Source of the DNA: Cesiribacteraceae bacterium YIM B00369
Lineage (GTDB): Bacteria > Bacteroidota > Bacteroidia > Cytophagales > Cyclobacteriaceae
Assembly (NCBI GenBank): GCA_017948555.1
Contig: JAFMYY010000017.1
Span: 25,809-89,808 of the forward strand
Length of the DNA: 64,000 nt
Direction: 5' to 3'
The notes under the pieces are model-generated. The model was not told the origin of the DNA. It did not search any database and saw nothing but the letters and a program-made list of their open reading frames with translations. Below are positions 1 through 9,231 of this stretch, one piece after another. How positions within the stretch are numbered: the first letter of the stretch is position 1; the number at the start of each line of letters is the position of its first letter. The translations under genes were made by a program, and so were the position numbers.

Positions 1-1199
1 TAACTAAGAAACCGGTATCCTTTTTCCAGGGCTTCCCGGTAAACTTTTTTCCAGTCATCGCCAATAAAAGCAGCAATAAGAAGTATAAGGGTACTTTCCG
101 GCTGATGAAAGTTGGTGATAATCCCTTTGCAAACCCGGAACCGGTAAGATGGAACAATAAAAATTTCTGTTTCCCCCCATATTTCTTCTTTTTCCAGCCT
201 GTCCATTCTTTTCAATACTTCGGTAAAAGCAATTTCAGGCTGTGGTAAGCTGTCCTCCGGACAGGAGTAAGCCTCCTCTTTAGTTATAAAAAAAGGGGCT
301 TCAGGATCTTTTATCAACTTAACTCCATACCAGTACAGGCTTTCGAGCGTGCGCATAGAGGTAGTGCCTACTGCGATAACCAATCCTTTTTGTGCTATAA
401 GGTTCTCCAGATTTTTCCTGTTAATGATAAGCTGCTCCCGGTGCATTGGATGGTCCTCCACTTTATCTTTGATGGGGCGGAAGGTGCCGGCACTTACATG
501 AAGGGTAAGGTAATCCATAGATATTCCTTTCTCCTGCAGTTCAGCTAATACTTCAGGAGTAAAGTGGAGTCCGGCAGTGGGAGCTGCTACTGCACCATCG
601 GCTTTGCTGTACACCGTCTGGTAGCGGGGCTTATCAGTTTCTTCAGGCTTCCTGTTCAGGTAAGGAGGGAGGGGGACTTCTCCGGCAGCCTCCACCAGCT
701 CAGCAAAGGAAACGCCTTCAGCTTTCCAGCTGAAATTTACCTGTCCGCTTTCCTTGTTTTCCAGGGTGGCAGTTATAATGATTTCCTGTCCGTTATAAAG
801 GAGTGTCCGCTCCAGGCTTTGCCCTTCCTTCCAGCGCTTCCCGTTCCCGATCATGCATAACCATCCGCAGTTGTCGGTCCGGGAGAGCACTTCACTTATA
901 ATAGAGTTCGGGAAAACAGGTTGCAGCAGGAATATTTCTATCTGTGCCCCTGTTTCTTTCCTGAAAAGAATGCGTGCCGGTATTACTTTGGTATTATTAA
1001 AGAATAAAAGGCTGTTTGCCGGAATAAGGTCGGGAATGCGCCTGAACTGCTCATGTTCAATTACGCCCTTTTTGTAAAGCAAAAGCCGGCTGCTATCGCG
1101 TTTTGGCAGTGGGTGTCTGGCAATTGCCTCCTCCGGTAAATGGTAAATATAATCCTCCAGATGAATGGAGGAAAAAACGTTTACGTCCTTTTTTGGCAT
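1..1199 (-). CDS. queA: S-adenosylmethionine:tRNA ribosyltransferase-isomerase, 3' end cut by window edge
   Basis: QueA transfers and isomerises the ribosyl part of SAM onto 7-deazaguanine-modified tRNA, giving epoxyqueuosine in the queuosine pathway. I translated the minus strand from the ATG at 1197-1199 (MPKKDVNVFSS...) and found an open frame of 399 codons to position 3. Family hallmarks are visible: RHPLPKRDSSRLL near the N terminus, LFFNNTKVIPARI, the TAGLHFT segment, HVSAGTFRPIK, VGTTSMRTLESL, and TNFHQPESTLILLIAAF near the end. The last readable residues (GYRFLS) sit about ten residues before the usual family terminus, so only the tail is missing. Bacteroidota QueA is typically longer (about 400) than the E. 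coli enzyme (about 350), which fits. The gene points out of the window; its upstream neighbour ppa is on the same strand. Confidence 0.93.
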   Translation of the reverse strand, partial: MPKKDVNVFSSIHLEDYIYHLPEEAIARHPLPKRDSSRLLLYKKGVIEHEQFRRIPDLIPANSLLFFNNTKVIPARILFRKETGAQIEIFLLQPVFPNSIISEVLSRTDNCGWLCMIGNGKRWKEGQSLERTLLYNGQEIIITATLENKESGQVNFSWKAEGVSFAELVEAAGEVPLPPYLNRKPEETDKPRYQTVYSKADGAVAAPTAGLHFTPEVLAELQEKGISMDYLTLHVSAGTFRPIKDKVEDHPMHREQLIINRKNLENLIAQKGLVIAVGTTSMRTLESLYWYGVKLIKDPEAPFFITKEEAYSCPEDSLPQPEIAFTEVLKRMDRLEKEEIWGETEIFIVPSYRFRVCKGIITNFHQPESTLILLIAAFIGDDWKKVYREALEKGYRFLS

Positions 1200-1225
1200 A
1201 GCTCGGCAGAAATTAGAAATAAAAA

Positions 1226-1311
1226 AGCTGCTTTCTTCTGTTTCCTGAACTGCCCCGGAATATTACTGATCTGTCAGTTGCGGGGGACAAGGGAAAAAAA
1301 GGAAAGCAGCT
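1226..1311 (-). terminator. possible long-loop terminator after ppa
   Basis: A perfect 10-bp inverted repeat (1226-1235 with 1302-1311) lies between ppa and queA. Read on the minus strand it is followed by a run of six T. The 66-base loop is longer than in a textbook terminator and contains a small extra hairpin (CTGACAGATCAG on the minus strand), so this is tentative. Confidence 0.4.
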
Positions 1312-1332
1312 AAAATGTGCTAATAAAAACGT

Positions 1333-1839
1333 TTATTTCTTTTTGGTATCAAGGTATCTTTCCTGAGACTCCTTAATAATCTGAAGGGCTTTTTCCTTAG
1401 TATCCCATCCTTCAATACCAACTTTTTTCTTTTCAAGATCCTTATATACCTGGAAAAAATGTTCAATTTCATTTTTCAGGTGCTCATTCACCTCGCTCAG
1501 GTCTGTAAGGGAATTCCAGATAGGGTCAGTGGTGGGAACGCAAAGCAATTTCGCATCCGGACCTTTTTCGTCGCGCATTTTGAAAATGCCAATAGGGCGA
1601 ACCTCAATAAGGCAGCCGGGGAATGTTGGTTCTGATACCAGTACAAGAGCATCCAGGGCATCGCCGTCTTCTGCAAGTGTTTCAGGCACAAACCCATAGT
1701 CGCTGGGGTAGTGCATGGATGAAAAAATCATGCGGTCGTAGCGGATCATTTTCCGCTCGTAATCATACTCGTACTTGTTACGGCTTCCTTTCGGAATCTC
1801 AACCACTACATCAATAGTAAAATCATTTAGGTCACTCAT
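1333..1839 (-). CDS. ppa: inorganic pyrophosphatase (family I, soluble)
   Basis: Hydrolyses pyrophosphate to phosphate in the cytoplasm, pulling biosynthetic reactions forward. The 168-residue length is normal for bacterial family I enzymes. Visible signatures are VVEIPKGSRNKYEYD (substrate-binding Lys/Arg), the YPSDYGFVPET segment, and the metal-binding motif EDGDALDALVL with its three Asp residues. DEKGPDAKLLCVP supplies a further metal-ligand Asp. The start ATG at 1837-1839 gives MSDLNDFTID, a normal N terminus for this family. It lies upstream of queA on the same strand, separated by about 130 bases with a possible terminator, so it is probably its own unit. Confidence 0.96.
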   Translation of the reverse strand: MSDLNDFTIDVVVEIPKGSRNKYEYDYERKMIRYDRMIFSSMHYPSDYGFVPETLAEDGDALDALVLVSEPTFPGCLIEVRPIGIFKMRDEKGPDAKLLCVPTTDPIWNSLTDLSEVNEHLKNEIEHFFQVYKDLEKKKVGIEGWDTKEKALQIIKESQERYLDTKKK

Positions 1840-2330
1840 CTTGGTAGATCTGGATTGTTTGATGAATATTCGAATTGGCTGGTAAAATTAAAGTTTTATT
1901 ATTTATTATTAAAATAATTCATAAATTTTATCCGGTAGCCTTTCTTTACTTTAAGTAACAGACACTGCCTCTTTATGTTGATTTTATTTTTCCAGGATTA
2001 TTTCACGTCCTGAAATTGAGGGTAATGAACAGCCGGAAGGGATAAAAATTATAAAACTCCGGAAAAAAATAAATTCTTACTTTCTGTTCCGGCATCCTTT
2101 CCTTAATTCAGAAGAACTGTAGTTCAAAATATTTTTACCTGGCTTACTGTTATAATGTACAGGAAAAAAAAGCAATCATCCGGTTAAAGTTATGTTTTTT
2201 CTTAAACCAGCCATTCTGCAAAAATAAATACATTCTTCTTAATAGTTATCAAAGAATTCTAAATACTTTTAATCTTTATTACGGAAAGCTTTCCTGTACA
2301 GGATGCATATTTAATAAAAATGTTTATATA
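1840..2330. other. AT-rich divergent intergenic region
   Basis: About 490 bases between the divergently transcribed ppa (minus) and menC (plus). It is AT-rich, with no open frame of note and no member of the repeat families seen elsewhere in the window. It must hold promoters for both genes, but I see no clean TAnnTTTG box. Confidence 0.6.
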
Positions 2331-3407
2331 ATGCTGCAAATCAGTTACAAGGCTCACCTGTTAAATTTTAAATTCCCTGCAGGCACATCAAGGGGAGTGT
2401 TACACACTAAAAAAACCTGGTTTGTAATACTGGAAAAGAATGGGGTTTCCGGAATAGGGGAGGCCGGACCTCTGCCGGGTTTAAGTCCCGATGACCGGCC
2501 TGATTTTGAACAGCAGCTGGCCCGGATTTGTAAAGAATTAGAAAGAAAAGAATTTCCAGCTGAAAGAAACGGGATTGAAAATCTTGCTTATGAACTATGT
2601 GGAAATCATTTTCCCTCCATTCGTTTTGCACTGGAAACAGCTATGCTTGACCTGGCTAACGGAGGACGGAGGCTGATATTCGGGAATGACTTCTTTTATG
2701 GCAGGACAGAAATTCCTATAAACGGCCTCATCTGGATGGGAGACAGGGAAACTATGCGGCAGCGGATGCAGCAAAAAACAGAGGAAGGATATACCTGCCT
2801 GAAAATGAAAATCGGGGCCATTAATTTTAATGAGGAATGTGCTATACTGGAAGAGGTGCGCAGGCATTTCGGGCCGGGGCAGATTACCCTCAGAGTAGAT
2901 GCAAACGGAGCCTTTTCAGTTGAGGAAGCAATGGAAAAGCTGAACCGTCTGGCTACATTTTCTATTCACTCAATAGAACAACCAGTTCAGCAAGGGCAGG
3001 TGGGAGAAATGTATGAGCTTTGCCGGAAATCGCCGGTGCCTGTGGCGCTCGATGAAGAGTTAATCGGAGTATCTGTGGAAGAGCAGGGCAGGGAGCTTCT
3101 TGACAGGGTCAGGCCTCAGTACATAATTCTTAAACCCGGTTTACTGGGAGGCTTCAGTGTTTGCCGGCAGTGGATTCAACTGGCAGAGGAGCTGGGTATT
3201 GGCTGGTGGATTACCTCCGCACTGGAATCTAATATAGGATTGAATGCTATCAGCCAGTTTACTGCATGCTGGAATATTACCGCCCCTCAGGGCTTGGGAA
3301 CAGGCCAGCTTTACCACAACAATATACCCTCCCCGTTACGTATAATCAAGGGTAAACTGAAGTATGATACGAATGAGTACTGGAATTTAGAAATTATTGA
3401 AAAATGA
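2331..3407 (+). CDS. menC: o-succinylbenzoate synthase (enolase superfamily)
   Basis: Predicted to dehydrate SHCHC to o-succinylbenzoate in menaquinone synthesis. The 358-residue protein shows the enolase-superfamily layout: an N-terminal capping domain (about 1-110), then a barrel with the KxK catalytic lysine motif (CLKMKIGA), metal ligands in LRVDANGAF, IEQPV and ALDEEL, and the second catalytic lysine in ILKPGLLGG. The segment WWITSALESNIGLNAISQ and the C-terminal GTGQLY are typical of Bacteroidota MenC rather than of dipeptide epimerases. Muconate-type or epimerase activity cannot be fully excluded from sequence. The stop overlaps the next ATG by four bases (ATGA), so the SDR gene is translationally coupled. 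No other men genes are in the window. Confidence 0.85.
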   Translation: MLQISYKAHLLNFKFPAGTSRGVLHTKKTWFVILEKNGVSGIGEAGPLPGLSPDDRPDFEQQLARICKELERKEFPAERNGIENLAYELCGNHFPSIRFALETAMLDLANGGRRLIFGNDFFYGRTEIPINGLIWMGDRETMRQRMQQKTEEGYTCLKMKIGAINFNEECAILEEVRRHFGPGQITLRVDANGAFSVEEAMEKLNRLATFSIHSIEQPVQQGQVGEMYELCRKSPVPVALDEELIGVSVEEQGRELLDRVRPQYIILKPGLLGGFSVCRQWIQLAEELGIGWWITSALESNIGLNAISQFTACWNITAPQGLGTGQLYHNNIPSPLRIIKGKLKYDTNEYWNLEIIEK

Positions 3408-4195
3408 GTTATGTATTAATTACCGGTGCCAGTAAAGGGATCGGAAAAGCTTTGGCAGAAGAGTTTGCAAAGCATAATTGTAATTTACTCTTAACAGCCC
3501 GCTCAGAAGAGGAGCTCACAAGCCTTGCATCGTTTTTAAAGAAAGATTATAAGGTTAAGGTGGTTACCTTTCCTCTTGATCTGTTAAAAGAAGGAGCAGC
3601 GGGGGAGCTCTCCGGTTTTTGTGCCGCAAATAAAATAGCTGTAAGGGTACTGGTAAATAATGCAGGCTCCGGTTTATGGGGGGCTTTTGCGGACTCAAAC
3701 CTTAATGATCAGTTTGCTATGTTGCAGCTGAACCAGCGGGTTGTGCTTGAATTATGCCATTATTTTATTCCCGTGCTTAAAGAAATGCCCAATGCACATA
3801 TTTTAAATGTGGCCAGCACAGCGGGCTTTCAGCCTTTCCCGGGCTTTGCTGCCTATGCAGCTTCAAAAGCTTTTATTTATTCCTTCTCCAGGAGCTTAAG
3901 GTATGAGCTTAAGGAGCATAATATAAATGTGAGCTGTTTATGCCCCGGACCTACAGATACTTCTTTCTTTTCAGAAGCTCAGTTCAACCATAAACTTGAT
4001 ACATCGGAAGGGATAAAGATGCCGGTGGAGGAGGTCGCCGCCAAAGCGGTTGCTGCTATGCTTGCCCGTAAAGCAGTTGTTATTCCGGGAATCTCCAATA
4101 AACTGGGTGTTTTTATGAGCAAACATCTTCCGGCTGGCCTTACAAGTACAGTGTTGGGTAAACTGGTGAAATACGAAAGAAAAAAAGAGGATTAA
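3404..4195 (+). CDS. short-chain dehydrogenase/reductase
   Basis: A classical SDR of 263 residues: the N-terminal TGASKGIG dinucleotide-binding loop, NNAGSG, and the catalytic Ser...Tyr-x3-Lys set (NVASTAG, then YAASK). It resembles the DltE/YqjQ-like group often annotated simply as SDR family oxidoreductase; the substrate cannot be told. It overlaps menC by four bases and probably shares its transcript, though no menaquinone step is known to need it. Its 3' end overlaps the 3' end of the convergent sirtuin gene by three bases. Confidence 0.88.
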   Translation: MSYVLITGASKGIGKALAEEFAKHNCNLLLTARSEEELTSLASFLKKDYKVKVVTFPLDLLKEGAAGELSGFCAANKIAVRVLVNNAGSGLWGAFADSNLNDQFAMLQLNQRVVLELCHYFIPVLKEMPNAHILNVASTAGFQPFPGFAAYAASKAFIYSFSRSLRYELKEHNINVSCLCPGPTDTSFFSEAQFNHKLDTSEGIKMPVEEVAAKAVAAMLARKAVVIPGISNKLGVFMSKHLPAGLTSTVLGKLVKYERKKED

Positions 4196-4887
4196 GAGGT
4201 GTATTCCTTTATCAGCTTCTCTGCCAGTTCCGGTACTCCTTCACCTGCTTTTTTAGCAATCAGGTGGAGGTTATTTCTTTCAGGAATCCCCGGCAGTTCA
4301 GGATCAATAATATATTTGGGAACTTCCTCACCTATAAAATTGATCAGGCCGGCTGCAGGGTAAACCAGCAGGGATGTACCGATTACCAGGAATATATCTG
4401 CCCGGAGAGCCTCTTCAATGGCTGCATCCATCATAGGCACTGCTTCTCCAAACCATACAATGTGGGGTCTCAGCTGGGTTCCCCTGCTGCAGCAGTCACC
4501 CTTTTTCAATTCCCAGCCTTCTACATCGTAAACGAGGCTTTCGTCTCCTGTGCTGCGGCTTTTAAATAGCTCCCCATGCAGATGGATCACATTAGTGGAT
4601 CCTGCTTTCTCATGGAGGTTATCAACATTCTGGGTAATAACGCATACTTCAAAATGCTGTTCCAGATCAGCAAGGGCCCTGTGGCCGGCATTAGGTTTTG
4701 CATCCAGTGCGGCTTTCCTGCGCTGGTTATAAAATTCCAGTACCAGGTCAGGGTTCCGTTCCCATGCCTCCGGAGTGGCTACATCCATTACATTATGGCC
4801 CTCCCACAAGCCATTTGCGTCGCGGAAGGTAGCTATGCCGCTTTCAGCACTTATTCCTGCTCCTGTTAATGCTACAATCTTTTTCAT
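4192..4887 (-). CDS. cobB: NAD-dependent protein deacylase, sirtuin class III
   Basis: Removes acyl groups from protein lysines using NAD. The 231 residues contain the sirtuin core: GAGISAESGI (NAD loop), TQNVDNLHEKAG, the catalytic His in IHLHGE, and VIGTSLLVYPAAGL. The FYNQRR segment has the Tyr-x2-Arg pair that, in class III sirtuins such as SIRT5, favours succinyl or malonyl lysines; desuccinylase preference is therefore an inference. The four zinc cysteines are not conserved (only DCCSRG remains), as in many short Bacteroidota CobB proteins. It lies 37 bases downstream of a second SIR2-fold gene on the same strand, so the two may be cotranscribed. Confidence 0.92.
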   Translation of the reverse strand: MKKIVALTGAGISAESGIATFRDANGLWEGHNVMDVATPEAWERNPDLVLEFYNQRRKAALDAKPNAGHRALADLEQHFEVCVITQNVDNLHEKAGSTNVIHLHGELFKSRSTGDESLVYDVEGWELKKGDCCSRGTQLRPHIVWFGEAVPMMDAAIEEALRADIFLVIGTSLLVYPAAGLINFIGEEVPKYIIDPELPGIPERNNLHLIAKKAGEGVPELAEKLIKEYTS

Positions 4888-4924
4888 ACTCTGAAGGTAA
4901 TAAACATTATCGTCCCGCTCAAAT

Positions 4925-6046
4925 TTATGTGCCGGTGCCCTCCGTTTTTTCTACATATTCCTTCAGGCCGTTTTCATAAACAGTTACGTTTTCGTTTCCA
5001 AAAAAACGTTCAAATTTCTGTTTTGCATGTTCGTCACGGTACAGCACCGAATCTATTCTTAATGGGATTGAACGGGAGGTTCTTAATTCTGCACTTTTTA
5101 TCAGGTGCTTGAATTCAAAATCTGCTTCCGGAAGGGAATAACCGATAAAAACCCAATGGTCAGCATTGGCGAGTAAATTTTCTGCTTCGTACCATATTGC
5201 AGAGTAGGCAGCTGTCCTGAAGGATTTACGGTAACTGAAAGTGGCAATATGGGAGCTCAGCACATTATGGCACCTTTTACAGCATCCGTCTTCGGGTTTT
5301 TGTGGATTGGTAAGCCGTGTCTCAGCAGGAACAGAAATTATGTGGTCGAATAATTTAAAGTCTCTGGCAGATAAGCCAACCTTCCTGTGCAGGCTCAGCT
5401 TTTCATCGACCTGGTAGTACAAAGCTTTACAGTTTTCGCAATAAACCCAGTTGCTTGACCCATGCATTTTACAAATTTTAATCCCGTCCGGAGGATTTGA
5501 GTATTCTTCATTGTTCCGGTTTTCTGCCGGAGCCACATAATTTACCCGGGCATCCGGGTTAATTTCCAGCAGATGTTTTTCTAATACAATATCCCAGTTG
5601 AGGACAATGAATGAATTATCTGCATCCTGGTAATGCCTGAGCAGGCTGATAATTTCAGGGCATATCGAAAACTGCTGGTCCAGAATCTGAAAGATGCGGT
5701 AAATGAGGAATCGCCTTAAAGCCGTCAGCATTTCAGCAGTGTAGGATCTGCCGAGAGAGTGGCCTCTTGAAACAGAAAGATCTATAAATGTAAAAATATC
5801 TTCAAGGGATGGAATAACCCTTCCTTTTTTCCATCCAAAAGAAGAACCGAGGAAATCCTCTATAATCCGGGTGATGTTCTGATCAAGGGGAGTATCGAAA
5901 TCAGGGGAAGTAAGCAGGGGAGACATCTCTGCCTGAACAGGTACATCTGCACATTTCGAAAATCCGGCTCCTAATATAAATGCTACTTTCTTCTTTTTTT
6001 GTTGTTCAGGCATAACAGCTTTACTAAAATAATTTGCTACAGGCAT
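4925..6046 (-). CDS. SIR2-like domain protein, function unknown
   Basis: A 373-residue protein with the SIR2/Rossmann pattern: FILGAGFSK at residues 23-31, an Asn-Trp-Asp motif (VLNWDIVLE) matching the sirtuin NAD-ribose Asn, a His in CKMHGSSNW matching the catalytic His, and FIGYSLPEAD near the C terminus. Two Cys-x2-Cys pairs (CENC and CKRC) could bind zinc. Proteins of this broad group include NAD-cleaving antiviral effectors as well as uncharacterised stand-alone forms, and nothing in the sequence decides between them. A start at Met12 (PEQQKKKKVAF) is an alternative. The gene lies upstream of the cobB-like gene on the same strand and downstream of the topA terminator. Confidence 0.75.
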   Translation of the reverse strand: MPVANYFSKAVMPEQQKKKKVAFILGAGFSKCADVPVQAEMSPLLTSPDFDTPLDQNITRIIEDFLGSSFGWKKGRVIPSLEDIFTFIDLSVSRGHSLGRSYTAEMLTALRRFLIYRIFQILDQQFSICPEIISLLRHYQDADNSFIVLNWDIVLEKHLLEINPDARVNYVAPAENRNNEEYSNPPDGIKICKMHGSSNWVYCENCKALYYQVDEKLSLHRKVGLSARDFKLFDHIISVPAETRLTNPQKPEDGCCKRCHNVLSSHIATFSYRKSFRTAAYSAIWYEAENLLANADHWVFIGYSLPEADFEFKHLIKSAELRTSRSIPLRIDSVLYRDEHAKQKFERFFGNENVTVYENGLKEYVEKTEGTGT

Positions 6047-6190
6047 CTCCTCAGCAGCAAATAAATTTACTGCTCCTGTTCTCCTTCACCACTGTGGCAG
6101 GATTTTCTGTTAATTTCATACTCTGACGAATCAGAGGCAGGTTTTGTTCCTTTTTTCCGGCATCTTCTTTCAGTTTTATTAAACAAAAAA

Positions 6191-6213
6191 GCCACTCCCG
6201 AGGCAGGAGTGGC
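6191..6213 (-). terminator. intrinsic terminator of topA
   Basis: Inverted repeat GCCACTCC / GGAGTGGC with an 8-base loop. On the minus strand it is followed by TTTTTTGTTT. It lies about 30 bases after the topA stop codon. Confidence 0.85.
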
Positions 6214-6243
6214 TTATTATTTCCGGATATGGTTGTCCGGTGC

Positions 6244-8577
6244 TTATTTTTTCTTGCGGGCAAAGCCTCCTCTTTTCTTTTCAGGAGTTTTTTCCGCCAG
6301 TTCCACACATTCTTCTAAAGAAAGGTCCTGCGGATCGCGGTCCTTGGGGATTTTTACATTTTTCTTGCCCGCTTTAATGTAAGGCCCCCAGCGTCCGTTC
6401 AGTATCTGAATGTCAGGGTTTTCATCAAATGTTTTAATCATTTTCTCAGCATCGGCCTTCCGTTTGGCGTCTATCAGCTCAATTGCTGTGGCTTCATCCA
6501 CCGTTAAAGGATCATACTCCTTGCCAAGTGAGTAAAATTTGCCGTCGTGGCGCAGGTAAGGACCAAAACGGCCTATTGCCGCAACAACATCTTTTTCCTC
6601 ATAGGTACCAACAGTTCTGGGAAGCTTAAATAATTCCAGCGCGTCTTCCAGTGTAATGCTTTCAATATACTGGCCCTTGCGCAGGCTCGCATACTGCGGC
6701 TTTTCATCTTCTTCTGTTTCCGGAGTGGCTCCCATTTGCACAATAGGCCCGAATTTTCCAAGCCTTGCAATTACCGGTTTTCCGGTTTTAGGATCATTCC
6801 CCAGTTCTTTGGCCGAGCCTACCGAAGCACGCTCAATATTTTCAGTATTTTCCACTTTTTCATGGAAGCCTCCATAAAAAGTGCTGATCATTTTAGCCCA
6901 TTCTTTGGTGCCATGTGCAATTTCATCGAACTCTTTTTCCACCTTTGCGGTAAAGGAAAAGTCAATTACATTAGGGAAGTGCTCCACCAGGAAGTCATTT
7001 ACCACCATGGCAATATTAGTAGGCGAAAGCTTATTCTTTTCTGCTCCCGTAATTTCAGTGCTCTCCTTTTCCTTCAGCTGGTTGTTTTTCAGGAAGAGCT
7101 CCATATACTTTCTTTCCTTCCCTTCGCGCTCCTCTTTTGCCACATAGCCACGCTTTTGAATGGTCGATATGGTAGGTGCATAGGTGGAAGGACGTCCAAT
7201 GCCCATCTCTTCAAGCTTTTTCACCAGCGATGCTTCTGTATAGCGTGCAGGCGGACGGCTGAATGTTTCCCTGCCTTTGAGCTGGTCCAGTTCCAGGATC
7301 TGCCCTTCGTTCAGCGGAGGGAGCATTCCTTTTGTTTCCTGCTGTTCTTCCTGTTCATCGTCGCTCGATTCGGTATATACCTTCAGGAAGCCATCAAATT
7401 TCACCACCTCACCGGTTGCCACTAATTGTTGCGGCACTCCGGAAATCCCGATCTTTACCGTTGTTTTTTCCAGCTTCGCCTCAGCCATTTGCGAGGCTAT
7501 GGTGCGCTTCCATATCAGGTCGTACAATCTTTGCTCTGCATAGTCGCTGCTGGCCACCTGCTGGCTGAAATCGGTAGGGCGGATGGCTTCGTGAGCCTCC
7601 TGGGCGCCTTCCGATTTGGTTTTGTATTGCCTGGTCTGCAGGTAATCATCTCCATAGGATGAGCGGATCTCGGCTCCTGCCTTCTGAATTGCCTCCTCAG
7701 AAAGTCCGGTGGAGTCGGTACGCATATAAGATATTTTACCGGCTTCGTAAAGGCGCTGGGCCAGCGACATAGTTCTGCTTACAGAAAAGCCAAGCTTACG
7801 GGAGGCTTCCTGCTGCAGGGTAGAGGTGGTAAAAGGCGCTGCAGGTGTTCTTTTGCCCGGCTTTTTCTCCAGACTGTCGATTTTAAACTCAGCTCCCTTA
7901 CATTTTTCAAGGAAAGCAACAGCCTCTTCCTTTGTTGCAAAACGCTCGTTTAACTCTGCCTGCAGGGTTTTTCCGCCATCCAGCAAAAACTCTGCAGTAA
8001 GCCTGAATACGCTTTTGCTTTCAAACTGTTCAATTTCACGCTCCCGCTCCACAACCAGGCGGACAGCTACCGATTGCACCCGGCCGGCGGAAAGGCCACG
8101 CTTAACTTTCTTCCATAGTACAGGAGAAAGCTCGAAACCTACAAGGCGGTCCAGGATCCGCCGTGCCTGCTGGGCATTCACCAGGTCAATATCAATTCCT
8201 CTCGGGTTTTGAATGGCATTAAGGATAGCCGATTTTGTGATCTCCCTGAATACTATTCTTTTGGTTGTTTCATCCTTAAGCTTAAGGGTCTCTTTCAGGT
8301 GCCAGCTGATGGCCTCACCTTCGCGGTCATCGTCACTCGCGAGGTAAACCATTTCGGCTTCCTTTACTAATTTCTTTAATTCCTTTATTACCTCTTTCTT
8401 ATCACTGCTTACTACATAGGTCGGGTTAAACCCATGTGCTATATCTATGGCTTTATCATCTTTGGGGAGGTCGCGTACGTGACCATAACTTGAGGTTACC
8501 TTGAAATCCTTTCCCAGGTACCCTTCAATGGTTTTGGCCTTGGCAGGTGACTCTACTATTACCAGGTTCTTTGACAT
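6244..8577 (-). CDS. topA: DNA topoisomerase I (type IA)
   Basis: Relaxes negative supercoils by transient single-strand cleavage. Translation begins with MSKNLVIVESPAKAKTIEGY, the TOPRIM start, and continues with the acidic DDDREGEAISWHL metal site. The catalytic tyrosine lies in GKISYMRTDSTG at about residue 284. The C-terminal third has several topoisomerase repeat units marked by G(K/R)(F/W)GP(I/Y) (GKFGPIV, GRFGPYL, GRWGPYI) and ends in a Lys/Arg-rich tail; no four-cysteine zinc fingers are seen. An in-frame ATG eleven codons upstream (8610) exists, but I prefer 8577 because the conserved N terminus starts there. Length is 777 residues. It ends at a strong terminator. Confidence 0.95.
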   Translation of the reverse strand: MSKNLVIVESPAKAKTIEGYLGKDFKVTSSYGHVRDLPKDDKAIDIAHGFNPTYVVSSDKKEVIKELKKLVKEAEMVYLASDDDREGEAISWHLKETLKLKDETTKRIVFREITKSAILNAIQNPRGIDIDLVNAQQARRILDRLVGFELSPVLWKKVKRGLSAGRVQSVAVRLVVEREREIEQFESKSVFRLTAEFLLDGGKTLQAELNERFATKEEAVAFLEKCKGAEFKIDSLEKKPGKRTPAAPFTTSTLQQEASRKLGFSVSRTMSLAQRLYEAGKISYMRTDSTGLSEEAIQKAGAEIRSSYGDDYLQTRQYKTKSEGAQEAHEAIRPTDFSQQVASSDYAEQRLYDLIWKRTIASQMAEAKLEKTTVKIGISGVPQQLVATGEVVKFDGFLKVYTESSDDEQEEQQETKGMLPPLNEGQILELDQLKGRETFSRPPARYTEASLVKKLEEMGIGRPSTYAPTISTIQKRGYVAKEEREGKERKYMELFLKNNQLKEKESTEITGAEKNKLSPTNIAMVVNDFLVEHFPNVIDFSFTAKVEKEFDEIAHGTKEWAKMISTFYGGFHEKVENTENIERASVGSAKELGNDPKTGKPVIARLGKFGPIVQMGATPETEEDEKPQYASLRKGQYIESITLEDALELFKLPRTVGTYEEKDVVAAIGRFGPYLRHDGKFYSLGKEYDPLTVDEATAIELIDAKRKADAEKMIKTFDENPDIQILNGRWGPYIKAGKKNVKIPKDRDPQDLSLEECVELAEKTPEKKRGGFARKKK

Positions 8578-8670
8578 AAAAAAAATTTTTTTATTCGGTC
8601 GTTTCTTCAAATATCCGTAAATAAAATGGAAAATTGCAAAAGCCGGGCTTTATTAACTGTTGAGCTTATA

Positions 8671-8678
8671 TAATTTTG
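8671..8678 (+). promoter_or_regulatory. -7 box of Bacteroidota type before the SixA-like gene
   Basis: TAATTTTG matches the TAnnTTTG consensus and lies 43 bases upstream of the ATG at 8722. No well-spaced TTG -33 element was found. Confidence 0.4.
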
Positions 8679-8721
8679 GCTTTCTATACAAAGAATACGA
8701 TATTGAACAAAAATAAGAAAA

Positions 8722-9231
8722 ATGAGTAAAGAATTGTTTTTAATACGGCATTCCCTAGCGCAGGAGGCTTTCAGGGGTCAGGCGGATATTGAGCGTGAAT
8801 TAACCGAAACAGGTTCAATCAGGGCCATGCAGCTGGGAAATTATTTGCATGGCAGGGGAGTTCAGGCCGATATTCTTTTTTCAAGTATGGCCAACAGGGC
8901 CAGGAGAACTGCGGAGTTAGTGTCGGAAAAAGTACTTTCGAACAATCTGGAAGTTATTTATCATGAAGATCTGTACGAATCTTCTGTACGCTTAATGCTC
9001 TCCCTCATTAACAGTCTTGATAACAGCTTTGGAAAAGTGGTAATGATAGGCCATAACCCTATTTTGCCCTATACTGTGGAGTACCTGACGGGGACCATTG
9101 CAGATGAGCTGGAACCGGGAGGCGTAATGCACCTGAGAGCTTCCACTGATAACTGGGCTGAGGTGTCCGGCAAAACAATGGAACTGGTTGAGTATATATC
9201 GCCGGAAGCGTATATTGCAAAGAGTGAGTAA
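8722..9231 (+). CDS. SixA-like histidine phosphatase
   Basis: A 169-residue member of the histidine phosphatase (phosphoglycerate-mutase-like) superfamily. The phosphoacceptor motif is LIRHSLAQ (Arg-His) at the N terminus, followed by SSMANRARRTAEL with the second arginine and VMIGHNP with the second catalytic His. SixA proteins dephosphorylate phosphohistidine in signalling proteins; the target here is unknown. It is divergent from topA and precedes the agmatinase-family gene on the same strand by about 150 bases. Confidence 0.82.
   Translation: MSKELFLIRHSLAQEAFRGQADIERELTETGSIRAMQLGNYLHGRGVQADILFSSMANRARRTAELVSEKVLSNNLEVIYHEDLYESSVRLMLSLINSLDNSFGKVVMIGHNPILPYTVEYLTGTIADELEPGGVMHLRASTDNWAEVSGKTMELVEYISPEAYIAKSE

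Noticed and set aside
564..1077. Open frames on the plus strand over queA (564-860 and 853-1077)
   Set aside because: They run antisense to the clear queA reading frame and show no protein family features.
6051..6308. Frame of 85 codons at the 3' end of topA
   Set aside because: It overlaps the topA C terminus in another frame and contains the topA terminator, so it is not a credible gene.
8578..8610. Eleven-codon N-terminal extension of topA
   Set aside because: The conserved topoisomerase I start is MSKNLVIVESPAKA; the extension is Lys-rich and shows no conservation that I can recognise.
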